This document shows, piece by piece, positions 12,239 through 23,180 of a stretch of DNA of 64,000 nucleotides. The DNA comes from Apium graveolens (Eukaryota > Streptophyta > Magnoliopsida > Apiales > Apiaceae). The notes below the pieces were generated by a model. That model saw nothing but the letters and a program-made list of their open reading frames with translations. It ran no database searches and had not been told where the DNA came from. Made by a program: the position numbers and the translations under genes. The stretch covers positions 5,954,595 to 6,018,594 of the forward strand of contig NC_133647.1 of NCBI RefSeq assembly GCF_009905375.1, written 5' to 3'. Position 1 is the first letter of the stretch; every line of letters begins with the position of its first letter.

Positions 12239-12655
12239 GACAACTATACCTGACACGTCATGGATTAGCTCCGCACAAGTGTTAAATAGATGTTTTTGAG
12301 CTTGTGCAAAAGAAGCTAAGTCTCAAAACAACTATACAAGTAGGTGCACGTACCTCTAGTCATTGCCATTATAAGAGCACGGGCATTTTTAGATGTCCTA
12401 GATTCTGCGATTTTTTTAACACCTATAAAGTCTGTCTACGTGTTAATATAACTCCAATTGGGCTCGTGAATTGTGCAAAGATCTGTGTCTAATATTTAAT
12501 TCTTTTATTTCATTTTTTCAACTTTTCTTATTTTAGTTAATACATTAAGTTTAAGAAATTTTAAGAATATTATATAATTAATGTAATATAAATGTGTATA
12601 ATTGTATTTTATAATATATTATATATTGCATATATACAACTTTAAGGTTTAGTGA
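12239..12655. other. AT-rich flank of W, unassigned
   Basis: Starts TGACAACTATACCTGACACG and is shared with 36498-36912. It is the pre-insertion sequence to the right of W. No coding or terminal motifs seen. Confidence 0.4.
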
Positions 12656-13140
12656 TCCGTACGGTTGGATCATCGAACAAGAATTTTAATGAAATTAAAA
12701 TTACAATTCAGGACATGACTAGTTAATGGGAACCCATATTGATCGTGGTTTCACTATTATCAAATAACAAAGTGTAAAATCTGATTTTTTTAAAAAAATA
12801 TTACACATTTCTAAAATCATTCGGTAACATCATCTGTATCGTTGGATGGTCAAACAAGAATTTAAAAAAAAATAAAACCACAATTAGGGACACGACTAAA
12901 AAAATAAAAACACCACTCGGGACATGACTAGGTAACAGGAACTAGTGTTGACCGTAATTTGATTATTATAAAAGCACACGATATAAAATCTAAATTTATT
13001 TTAAAAAAATTATACATCTCAAAAATTAGTAGGTAACATCATCCGTACGGTTCGATCGTCGAACAAGAATTTTAAAAAAGAGAATCACCACTTGAGACAA
13101 AACTAGGTAACACGAACCCATGTTGACCGTAGTTTGACTA
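12656..13140. repeat. Satellite B, about 2.5 units (unit 1)
   Basis: Tandem repeat with unit starts at the motif CCGTACGGTTGGATC or variants at 12656, 12834 and 13043. The spacing is 178 and then 209 bp, the longer unit carrying a short internal duplication (CGACTAAAAAAATAAAAACACC). Each unit ends with a TTGACCGT…TTTGACTATTA-like block. The unit layout resembles satellite A (17042, 23181, 40402). Confidence 0.7.
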
Positions 13141-13280
13141 TTATTAATATAAGTTATCTTTTAGTAAAAAATATTGAGTTTTTATAAACACCGAGAAATA
13201 CCAATTAAATTATTTCTTGTACAGACGTTGATACATAAAAAAACATTATATATTCCAGTGTTAATAAAATATAAAGATAA

Positions 13281-13290
13281 CTAACTAATA
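13281..13290. repeat. Target site duplication, left (MULE)
   Basis: CTAACTAATA, repeated at 14199-14208. Unit 2 has a single copy at 37538-37547, the empty site. Confidence 0.85.
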
Positions 13291-14198
13291 GACTAATTAG
13301 CACTTTACATCCCAAAACTTTGGTTGAATCTCACTTTGGTACTATTACTTTTAACCTTAACAGTTTGCATCCTAAACTTAAAAAAAGGTGACTTTTTGCA
13401 TCCCTTCGGTAGTTTTGCAGTTAAGTTTAACGTTAATTGTCAGAAGGGCATTTTTGGTAATATTTTTATATTTCAGTTTGCATCCTCGAATTTTCCTCAA
13501 ATCTTACTTTGCATCCTAGAGTTTTGTAATTCAGTTATAAAAAAATAATGGTAATTTCAAATTATCAAAAAATAAATCAAGTTATATTATTTTTTATGTA
13601 CACATTAGGATTTTAAAACCGGACCACTGGTTAATTTTGTCTAGTTTATATAATTTTTTAAGGCGGAATCTTTACTATATTTTGTTGTATATTAAGTTCT
13701 AAAAGTCAATTTATAAAATTTTATGACTTACACAAAACTCATAAAATAATAATTAATTCAGTGTTGTTTTCACAATTATAATATAACTGAAATCAGAAAG
13801 AAAATAGAGAGAATATTATACTTCGACTTATTATATTTCATTTTAAACTATATAAACTTGGAAAAAGAAAATTGAATTATTTTAGATAAATTTATTTATT
13901 TGTTTAAAATAATCGTGGGATGCAAATTGTTATAGTTTAAAGTTATAGACCTAAAATGAGATTCAAGATAAAATATGGGATGCAGACTGTAATTTACGTT
14001 TGCATAAATTTTTTGAAAATATACATTACCAGAAATACCCCTTTGACAATAACGTTAACGTCTGACTTAACGTCAGAAACTTTAGGGATGCTTATTGACG
14101 ACGTTTCTAAACTTTGGGGTGCAAACTGTTTTAGTTTAAAATATTAAACCTGAACCGAGATTCAGCCAAAATTTTGGGATGCAAAGTGCAAATTAGTC
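13291..14198. mobile_element. Non-autonomous Mutator-like element (MULE)
   Basis: A 908-bp insertion with terminal inverted repeats. The left end reads GACTAATTAGCACTTTACAT and the right end, reverse-complemented, reads GACTAATTTGCACTTTGCAT. Similarity continues inward for roughly 200 bp with decreasing identity (repeated GTTTGCATCC blocks, and CGTTAACGT-like blocks). It is flanked by a 9-10 bp duplication (CTAACTAATA). Long TIRs plus a 9-10 bp TSD fit the Mutator superfamily. The open frames inside (13324-13548 and 13956-14147) lie within the TIRs and show no transposase motif. It is absent from the paralogous site in unit 2. Confidence 0.9.
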
Positions 14199-14208
14199 CT
14201 AACTAATA
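14199..14208. repeat. Target site duplication, right (MULE)
   Basis: CTAACTAATA, identical to 13281-13290. Confidence 0.85.
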
Positions 14209-16040
14209 CACATCCAAAACTTTCATGTGTCATTTATTATATTTTTTATTTTTTAATAAAATATATAAAAAACATTCAGGTTATAATTTAGTGGCATATA
14301 ACTTAAGTAATATCAAAAACATAAAAAATAAGGTAACTAATTTACTCCACACGTAAAATTGTGAATTAAAAAAACTATTTAAAGGTAGGTATCTCCTTTA
14401 CTAATAAATAATATTAATGTTAATTTATTAGAAGAAAATCATATTAAAAATTGAGAAATATTAATAACTAATATTTGATTAAAAAAATAGATGTCAAATG
14501 CAACTTAGTTATTTAAAACCCATATTTCTAAAATCTACAATTTTTACTTTTAGTAACTTTTGTAAAGGTCATTTAGTTGATAAATGCCTACTATTTTTGG
14601 ACCTAAGTTGGAAAAACCTAATAGTTTATAAATATGTAATAACTTTGGGCCTGTTTGTATATGATTGTACGGTCCATAATTGAGAACATTCTAGATACTT
14701 CAAATTTTCATTATATAAGTTCAACCTAAGAGCAAAGAGGAGCAAGAGGTTCATCTACAATTATTAACACAAATACATCTTCTTTTAGTTTTTGTTCTCA
14801 TTTCTCAAAAAAACAAAAATAATTTTCACAAGATCCCTTTTGTCAACAAAACAGTTTCATTTTCACCAAAAAGAAATTTGTAGAGCAAAGAGCGGGCTTA
14901 TATAAATTCATTAACATACATAGATGTATTTATATATATTTAGCATATTGGGTAATACTCTGTATCAAGATTAGTTATTTTGAGTAGAAAAGAAATCCCA
15001 TGCTTTATAGAACATTTTTTGTTGGATTAAGGTAAGTTCTCTTAATCCATGTTTCCTTGCTATATTTTTAATTTAATTTACCATGTTTTCATGTAATAAT
15101 TATAATAGATCTTGCAGATTACAATTAATATTAAGGATTTGATTGATATTAAAGAAATATTCAATAAAAATGATTAATTTAGGATTGAGTATATACAAAT
15201 TGACAGTTGTTATTCATTTATATAAGTAAGTACATATATTTTTATATTTATATTAATTTTCAAATTTAATAATTTTATGTCCATAAAATATTTACAGGAA
15301 ATAATGAAGAAAATGCTCCACAAATATGAAAGAAGATGTTGAAAATGATGGTACTTTAACAATATTAGAAATAAATCTTCATTATATAATGTCTATTTGG
15401 ATTTTATAACTTTTTGGAATTTTTAATTTTTTTGAATATTATTCTTGCTTTAGAGAGACTTGCGCAAACTCGAGTGTCAATTGCAAAGATGATGGCTGTG
15501 GCATGGGCTGAGTCATCACCTGTACATGATTTGGAGCCAGGGCAGAGCAACTGAGGAATTGATGGAAAAGAAGGTCCGTCACCTAGCAGATGGTACAAAT
15601 CCTGCAAGTACACTACCACCATAGGAAGTGGTGGATGAAGTTTCTGATAAAACTCAGGTGGTCCACCAAATACTGCTGAGGAGCCATTCATCATTGTAGG
15701 AATATAAGTATAAAGGGAAAATTAATTGAAACATTGTTAAACTATTAGCCTTTCAATTCAAACGTTGCTAAATAGGTCCCTGAATTATTATTATTTTTTT
15801 ACTTTTTCCAATCCCTCGACATTTAATTTTTTCTAATTCACATACTTCCGTATAATGTTGACTAACAGACGTTATTCAAATATGAGGTGGTAAATAAAAA
15901 ATAAAAAATGCTGAGTTGTATTCTTAAATGGCAGATATGCGATGAAACTCCATGAAATTCACTAATAGACTTAAAAACGTGGAGTTTGCAAATTATGCTT
16001 AAAATCAAGTTTACAACTCACGAAACCAACTTTCAAAAGC
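14209..16040. other. AT-rich unassigned stretch (unit 1)
   Basis: Shared with 37548-39400. Low-complexity AT-rich DNA with one less AT-rich island at 15440-15700. The plus strand of that island has an open segment in unit 2 (38760-39077: QTRVSIAKMMAVAWAESSP) and the minus strand is open in both units. I recognise no family. It could be a captured gene fragment, but no splice structure or domain is visible. Confidence 0.35.
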
Positions 16041-17041
16041 AGTTTGTAGGATAAAAATATTGGACAAAATATTAAAAGACTATTATAAAATCATGAAATT
16101 TAAACTAACATTTCAAGACAACATAATACAAGAATTAGAGAAGTATTTGGTTGAAGTCCCGCTGTTGGCCAAACCAGTTTTAAATGAAACTTTGTGTTGG
16201 TACTTGGCTGTTTCCGAAAACGACTTGAGCGTTGTGTTAGTAATGGAGGAAGAAGCTAAAGTTCAGAAACCAATCTACCATGTCAGCAAGATTCTACATG
16301 GAGCTGAGTTAAACTATTCGACTATAGAAAAGTTTGCCCTAGCCCTGATTATGACTTCAAGGAAATTGCATCCTTATTCCAAGTGCATACGATTAAAGTA
16401 TTGATAAATCAGCCTTTGAAAAATATCATTCATAGTCCAAAGGCCAGTGGAAGATTAATTAATGGGCAATAGAGCTTGGTGACTTTGATATCAACTATAG
16501 ACCTAAAACAATAACTAAAGCTCAAGCATTGATTGACTTCGTGTTGAATGTGCCATCGACAACCAAGAAGTCGGGGGTAGGAAGATACTCAAGGAGATAT
16601 GAATGAAAAAGATGAAGAGAAGAAATTTGAGACCAAGGAATTTTGGGTGCTCTATTTTGATGGGGCATAAAAAACAAATTCGAGTGGAGATGGGCTAGTA
16701 TTGTAGGGCCCATATGGTTTCATGATTAAATATTCCATGAAGTTGGATTTTCTTAGTATTAACAACGAGGTAGAATCTGAAGCTCTGATAGCAGGACTTT
16801 GCCTAGATGGAACTGAGAGTTAAAAACTTGAAGTTCTATTGAGATTCAAAGTTTGCGGTGACCCAAGTTAAAGGAGAATTTGAGGCAAGGGATGAAACCA
16901 TTACTAAATATGCGAGACTTGTGAGAGTTATGATGAGTCAGTTTGCTTAATGCCATGTTGAGTACATCCCAAGGAAGGAAAATTCTAAGGCAGAAGCGTT
17001 GCCTAAGTTTGCTTTGTCAGAATTAGAAGAATGTTCTGGAA
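16041..17041 (+). pseudogene. Ty3/gypsy RNase H fragment (unit 1)
   Basis: Plus-strand piece of a gypsy pol, best preserved at 16060-16404. The RT/RNase H boundary motif PLLAKPV, then LAVSENDLSVVLVMEEE and YHVSKILHGAELNYSTIEK are typical of gypsy RNase H, in the style of the Tat/Athila group. Downstream a second RNase H-like segment is frame-broken (DFVLNV near 16540, WVLYFDGA-like near 16650). The fragment ends with KFALSELEECSG-type sequence (17010-17036) fused to satellite A. No LTR of its own is seen. Confidence 0.75.
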
Positions 17042-17490
17042 GACTGTTGAGTATATCACTAATATATATATATATATATTGACATCCATACGGTTGGATT
17101 GATGAAAAGTATTTTTAAAAAAGTAGAAACACAAATTCAGGACTAAATACTAATTAGTTGTACTGGTCAAACTGATGCCTGACTATTAAAATGGAAAACT
17201 AAATAAAAATATTTTGATCTGAAACTTTGATTATATCACTAATATATATATTTATTGACATCTATATGGTTGGATCTCTGAAAATATCTTTAAAAAAATC
17301 GAAACACCAATTCAGAACTAAAAACTAGTTAGTTGTACTACTCAAACTGATGTTTGACTATTAAAATGACAAACCAAATAAATTTATTTTGAACTAAAAA
17401 TTTGATTATATCACTAATATATATCTATTGATATCCATATGGTTGGAAAAATAACTTTAAAAAAATGGAAACACCAATTCAAGACTAAGT
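17042..17490. repeat. Satellite A, about 2.5 units (unit 1, first array)
   Basis: Tandem repeat with the motif ATATCACTAAT at 17053, 17233 and 17407 (spacing 180 and 174). Each unit carries GACATCCATACGGTTGGATC and, further on, AAACACCAATTCAGGACTAA. The array begins directly at the end of the RNase H fragment and ends mid-unit at the copia Z sequence. Confidence 0.85.
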
Positions 17491-18194
17491 TTTACATCAA
17501 GTGACATAGTTCAAGAAACTGTGATCACCACCCATGAACCACACTTAGATGGTGAGAGGCTACTACCTGGGGTAGACCTTGATGACACCATCAAAACCAT
17601 GGGGGTTTTATCAGTTTTAACTAAAGACCCTGTGGATGTTTCTCAAGCACCTTCATGTGCTAAACAATCTTCATATATCGAAAGGTTTGAGGGTAGTACT
17701 CCTAGGGGGCGCTATCTAAATCCTCTCTAATTCAATTGGAGGTTCCTCAGATAGGGATAACTCCCCTCAAAACCCTGGCTGAAATTGGATTGTCAATAAA
17801 AGCTGGGAGTAAAATTGCCAATGATCCAACTATTGGGGAGGCAAGTATAGCACATTCAAGTACTAGTTCTTTGAAAGACGAACAAGGGTTTGAGGCCATG
17901 ATACATGACATAACCTGGTCAAATCCCCTCCAATTCAAATGGAGGTTCTCATTATTGGTGAACAACACACTGTCACAACCACAATTCCAACTGTGAGTTC
18001 AACTTTGACTCCAGTCACAGGGTTACCTACTGGCTACTACCTCCATACCCTCCACCTCAAACTAAATAGACATCCCAACCACCTTAAACACTACACCACA
18101 AACTTCCCACTTTATCTCTCAATAGCTGCAGGATGCTCAAGCCCAACCTACTACAGTTGATGATCTTTTGGTTGAGCAACTTGCAGGCCTAGCC
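17491..18194 (+). pseudogene. Copia Z accessory ORF, 5' part
   Basis: Plus-strand region with several overlapping open pieces (17521-17730, 17736-17996, 17939-18160). It contains an approximate ~200-bp internal repetition (TTCAATTGGAGGTTC near 17730 and TTCAAATGGAGGTTC near 17932). It ends in a frame encoding DDLLVEQLAGL. Across the gypsy G insertion this frame continues sensibly into unit 2's 44649 onward (ALVIEDV), which is why I assign it to the same kind of accessory ORF. Function unknown; S/T/P-rich and without a recognised domain. Confidence 0.45.
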
Positions 18195-20813
18195 GGGTTC
18201 GAATTAGTGTTCTTCGTTATATTGATCTTTGGGTGATTTTGATATTAGGAATAGCTTTAGCATGTTCAATATAGTCGATTTATGCTATAAGATTGTAGGT
18301 TGTAGTCCGAAATTGATTCAACCGAGTTGTTGGTTATTTGTTATTTTTAATTTGGATTTTTCTGAATTAATTGCTTAGGATTCAATATTATTCTTGATTG
18401 TAGTATATTATACGTGATACCGACTTTATTTTGATATATGAAGTTCGATTTTTGGTTGCGAAATCGCGAGGTTCGTGTTCGCCGGAATCCTTGTCGGTTT
18501 TATTGGTGAAATCGTCGGAATCGACGATGTGGTCGTTCTTTCTTGTTGTTGCTTTGTTTATTGCGTTCCTGGAGATGTGTTGTACGGATTTAGGCTGAAA
18601 ACCGAACCGATCAGTGTTGTTTGGGGCTGGAATCCGACTCGCTGGACGTCGGAGAAACCGCCGGAAAATTAGGCTCAACCCGGAATCCGGTTGGTGTTCA
18701 TCCCGACCCGGATGGGTTTGGGTGACCATGTCACGACCCATTTCATTCTAATTCAAACCTGGTTTTAATCCTATAATTCCCAATTTCTCTTTCTTAATTC
18801 TGTTTCTGTCCTTTTCCATTTAAACTTTAATCAAAATTCATTTTCCATTTTCTAAAAATCATTTCTTTTAATTTCAAAAATCATTTAGTTATTATTTTAA
18901 ATTTCTAAAAAATTATTTACTTAATTATTTTAAATTCCAAAATAATTATTTTCTTTTATTATTTTAAAAAAAATCCAATTTGATTTAGTTATTTATAATT
19001 TATTTTAGTTAATTATTTATGGTTTTAATTAATTGATTAAATAATGTAATTAATTAATTTATTTAAAAATAGTTAAATAAAATATAAATTATTTATAATT
19101 AATTCAAATAATTATTAAAAATTATTTTTGACCTTTTAAAATCTATATTTAGGTATTTAAAATAAATTGATATTATTATTAATTGATTTATTTCTATTTT
19201 ATTCTTATTTTATTCGTAATAAATAAACCATTCGTCCGTTTAATACGAAACCAACGTGTATAGACTCTTAAAAACATTCCGCTTCTAATAAAAATACTTT
19301 TGAGACCTAATTTCTTTTGTATTGAATGGTCATTTGATTTGTGAGTCATTTTGAGTCGGTAGTTGATCGATAAATACTGTTATTGACCTGATTTCAATTC
19401 TAAACGTACTGAGACCTATCTTTTGATGATCTAATTTATGTGTTACATAACTTATATGATTACGTGCTATATGAATAACATGATTACGGGTTATATGATA
19501 TGCATGCTATCTGTTTACAGTTTTAAAATGCCATGATTAGTTATAAACGATCGGGTAGACGTCAAGAGGTATAGTTACGTCGATTGAGTTTGGTTCTGTC
19601 AATTAAGATAGTCCTTCTGTTTATAGAATCGAGTAGCAAGGAGCGTAGTCAAGTATTAGACGAGTTGATAGCCAGCAGTTATAAGCCAGCGTTATAGTGT
19701 GAAGTTATCGAGCATACCAGGCAAGTATTCCTGAACTTTCTTATGATATATTACAAGTTTTCTCCCCTATTCTAAATTCAGAATAGTGAATTACTTTGTT
19801 TATTCTTATACCAGACAAGTAATCCTGAACTTTCTTGTAGTATAATTGCAAATATCCCTACCTTCAATTAACGTTCAAGCGATATTTATTCTGAACTCTA
19901 TTATGCAAGTTTCTATACTATTCTAAGTTCAAAATAGTTAAACATTTTATATTTTGCTGCAAATTACTCTATACAGTGGAACGTTGAGATGAGATTAGTG
20001 AATAACTAATTGTTCTAGTTATTTCGCCATCAGTTGATGCGATTACTCCGGACCATGTGAAATGGGGAGTTAAATGGATAAGGATGTCATTGATACGACT
20101 CCTTTAATCAAAATTGTTTTGTGAATTGGTTATTGATTAGCATAAGAAGCCGATGCAGCGGTCCAGCGTGAGCTATTATACGAAAGTGTAATATCTTGCA
20201 AGGCGAATATATGCCTTTTTATGGATATCCAATAGGTACGGTATGGCTGCGGGATGCCGAGACCTATATTTACGGTATGGCTGCGGGATACCGATGTTGT
20301 TTCATGACTGATCATCAGGAACATCATAGTGCATAATTGTGATTTATTGAAGATGTTGTTTAAACATTAAAGATTATATCAGCTCCTGGTTTTACTCAGC
20401 TATTGTTATTGTTGTTCAATTATAAACTACATATTGCTTGTTGAGCATTTCTTCGCTCATACTTGTTTATTATTCTGATCTTTCAGCTAAGTCAGAGCAG
20501 GCTTGAGTTCCAGGTTTCTCCAGGAGTTGGACACTTGTAAATAGTTTGGTGTGTTTTCCAGGTAGACAGTTTTGGGATGTTTGACTAGTCTAGAGGTTTG
20601 TGATAAAATCTGAATAATTTGTAAAACTAAATAGAGTTATGGGTTGTAATAACATTTGGTTTGTATTAGTGCATGTTTTATAATATAACATGTGATCGAT
20701 CTAGTTGCATGCAAGGGGTCATATTTATTATTTTAATTCAGCTGTGCCTATTATATTGTGGTTTATCGGTCAGTGACTCCCAAATCTTGACCCCAGATTT
20801 GGAGGGCGTCACA
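18195..20813 (+). repeat. Gypsy G 5' LTR, 5'-truncated
   Basis: Homologous to the complete G LTR at 41654-44648, but the first ~830 bp are missing. The left edge joins copia Z at GCCTAGCC|GGGTTCG. It ends GGAGGGCGTCACA and is followed by a PBS. Relative to both 3' LTRs it retains about 0.4 kb (18310-18700) that the 3' LTRs lack. A GC-richer block at 18470-18720 is open on both strands and I treat it as noncoding LTR. Confidence 0.85.
20230..20297. repeat. Short tandem repeat in the G LTR
   Basis: Two copies of TACGGTATGGCTGCGGGAT followed by RCCGA, separated by about 17 bases. The same pair is in the unit 2 LTR near 44070-44130, one copy degenerate. Confidence 0.7.
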
Positions 20814-20816
20814 GGT

Positions 20817-20828
20817 TGATATCAGAGC
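20817..20828 (+). other. Primer binding site of gypsy G
   Basis: TGATATCAGAGC, close to the initiator-tRNA-Met complement, three bases downstream of the LTR end. Confidence 0.75.
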
Positions 20829-21340
20829 TACTGGTTATGGTCACTAAAACAGACTTAGGGTTGTCTTAAGTAAGTCATAGGAAGATCACATAAGATAAGC
20901 ACCTGTAGTTTAGCTCTTATAGGGTTAAGTTTAGGTTATTGGGCTAGGTTATAGCTAAGCTGTTCAAGTTCCCTGTTTTGCATTCAGCATTAGGCTTTTA
21001 TGCCATTGTCTTGCTATTTTCTTGATTTCTGAGGATAGTGGGAAGTAATGAAAGAGGTTGGAAGGTTGTGTTGCAACCTATCCACCATTTGTTGGTTTAT
21101 TTGAGATTTTTGAGCAAGAGTTAGAAGGTTTGGATAATTCTTTATTAATTTTCTTTGTGTTATTATTCTCGAGATAGTAAGCAAGATTGTGTGATAATCA
21201 TGTCGCTTGTGTTAATATGTCAGCAAGTTTATATTGATTTGGAAAAGATTAATGCATGAGAATTTTTACATGCTACAGGATTGCTAATATTTGACACTAT
21301 GCTTGATAGATTATTATATAGGTTGCTTGTTTTCTTACCA
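20829..21340 (+). other. Gypsy G leader, noncoding
   Basis: Untranslated leader between PBS and gag. No other element seen. Confidence 0.6.
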
Positions 21341-21344
21341 GAAT

Positions 21345-21987
21345 AATGGCACCAAAGAGGAGAAGCAATTCAGGAGAGGATCGTACCGAGAGTCGTCAGA
21401 TCCAGCGATTGTCCAGATGTTGGGACTGATGCAGCAACAGGTGTTACATCCTACGCAGTAGCAACAACAGCAGCAGCAGCAACCGGCAGCTCCAACTGCG
21501 GTGACTTTTAAGCAATTTCAAGTTGTGAAACCACCTGAGTTTAAGGGAAGTGCTGACCCCATGAAAGCCAATGCGTGGCTTAAATAAATTGAGAAAGCCT
21601 TTGACTTAGTCGGAGCAGGAGATGAGCAAAAGACTAAGTTTGTCAGTTACTTTTTGATGGGTGAGGCAAACTATTGGTGGGAATCCACGTGAGCGTTGGA
21701 GGGAGGTGAGTTTGTAACCTGGGAAAGGTTTACAGAGCTGTTTCTGGAGAAGTATTTTCCGAGGTATAAGAAGAATCAAATGGAGATCAAGTTTTTGAAC
21801 CTAACACAGGGTGATCTTACTGTCACTGAGTATGAGGGTAAGTTTGCTGAATTGGCGAGGTTTGTGCCAGATCAGGTTGATACAGATGAAAAGAGAGCAA
21901 GAAGGTTTGAACAAGGGTTAAAATTTTGGATTCAGAATAGAGTGGCCATGTTTGAATTAACTTCTTATGTGGCAATGGTTCAGCGTT
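21345..21987 (+). pseudogene. Gypsy G gag, truncated
   Basis: Starts at an ATG (MAPKRR) near 21345, followed by a CAG-rich stretch encoding polyglutamine (around 21460-21480). It contains the retrotransposon gag domain signature, best seen in 21696-21987: FVTWERFTELFLEKYFPR, then YEGKFAELARFVP and GLKFWIQNRVA. In-frame stops and at least one frameshift lie upstream. The frame is cut at about 21987, where it joins the end of a different gypsy pol (RNase H side). The join lies at the short shared string GCGTTG. Protease, RT and most of the integrase of G are missing. Confidence 0.85.
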
Positions 21988-22250
21988 GTCTAAGTTTGCT
22001 TTGTCAGAATTAGAAGAATGTTCTGGAAGTGTGTACTTTCGTGTTTTGAAAACACGAAGCATTGATGTTAAGTTGGTCGCCCCCGTTAGGCTTGGAGGTC
22101 ATGGATTGATCCCATCAAAGCTCACCTTCAGACCAGGTGGCTCCCCAATGGTGTAATGGATTCACGAAGGCTATCTGCCTGAGCATTGAGGTATTCCTTA
22201 ATAGATGCGATTTTGTATAAGAGATCTTTTGTGATTCCCTATCTAAGGTG
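21988..22250 (+). pseudogene. Gypsy RNase H to integrase junction fragment
   Basis: The first part repeats 17006-17040 (CTAAGTTTGCTTTGTCAGAA) and then continues as SGSVYFRVLKTRSIDVKLV, then a WIDPIKAHL-type segment and ALRYSLIDAILYKRSFVIPY, which is the linker between RNase H and integrase in Tat/Athila-like gypsy elements. It stops at the CACTA-like end at 22251. Confidence 0.65.
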
Positions 22251-23180
22251 CACTACTAAAAAATGGTCAATAGAAATCACCCTTTTAATATCAGTTAGAA
22301 AAATAATCGATGTAAAAAATACCTTTTACATCAGTTATTTTTCAAAATGATATTAAATATACTTTTTACATATGTAATTTAAAAAACGGTTGTCTAAATG
22401 TATTTTTTCAAAAATAAAAAAATAATTTTCGCTTCGATTGTTTTTCAACCGATGTTAAAAGACTCACTTTCTCATCCCCCCACTCTCTCTTCTTTCATCT
22501 CATTCACACAATCTCTAATTGAGTCTTTACAAGATCTAGTTGAGTCTCTACAAACTCTATTATACTCTTTACAAGCTTTGTGGAAACATTGAATGAGTCA
22601 TGTAACACAAATCAGGTCCTAATTTGTAAGTGTTATTGACGTTTATTTTTTATTTTATTTTTGTTTATTAATTTTCTTATTTGAACAGATTTTACACAAA
22701 TGAGTTTGGTGATTTTGGAAATTACAGAGCATCGCAAAACAAATTATTCTTATTTTTGGCTGATTTTTATCATCTCCGATAAGTTCTCAAGGATTTGTAT
22801 TTTTGTCAAGCTTTTAATTTAAACTTATCTGTTAAGTTATTGACATGTATAGTTTTAAGTTATAAACAATCTTTAGTTTGTTTCTTATTGTTTAGTTTTA
22901 TTGTCTTTGACGTGATTTTAATCCTTTTTTGTTTATAGAACTTGAGATATTTTTATTTCTTTTCGAAGTTATATTTTAATGGAATTCGGTTGTATTTAGG
23001 ATTTTTCAGAATTTTAATTTTATTAAAAAATTTATTTAAATGTTAGTAAATATTTTGAAATTATGAATATGGGAGAGAATAAAGGTTATCCAAGTAAAAA
23101 AATTTAGTTCTTGAAAAAATAAATTATGCGCTATAAGAATTTTCAAATTTCTTTATTCATTAAAAAAATAAAATTGATGT
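22251..23180. mobile_element. CACTA-like transposon end, truncated
   Basis: Begins CACTACTAAAAAATGG inside the gypsy fragment, with subterminal short repeats in both orientations (ATATCAGTTA, ACATCAGTTA, AACCGATGTTA within 22290-22460) as is usual for En/Spm-type ends. No matching AGTAGTG end is present. The sequence gives way to satellite A near 23181. No transposase motif is visible in 22398-22592 or elsewhere. Confidence 0.5.

Noticed and set aside
13324..13548. 74-codon frame in the MULE
   Set aside because: It lies in the terminal inverted repeat and has no transposase motif.
18388..18741. Overlapping open frames on both strands (117 and 65 codons)
   Set aside because: They fall in a GC-richer block of the gypsy G 5' LTR that the 3' LTRs have lost; consistent with noncoding LTR.
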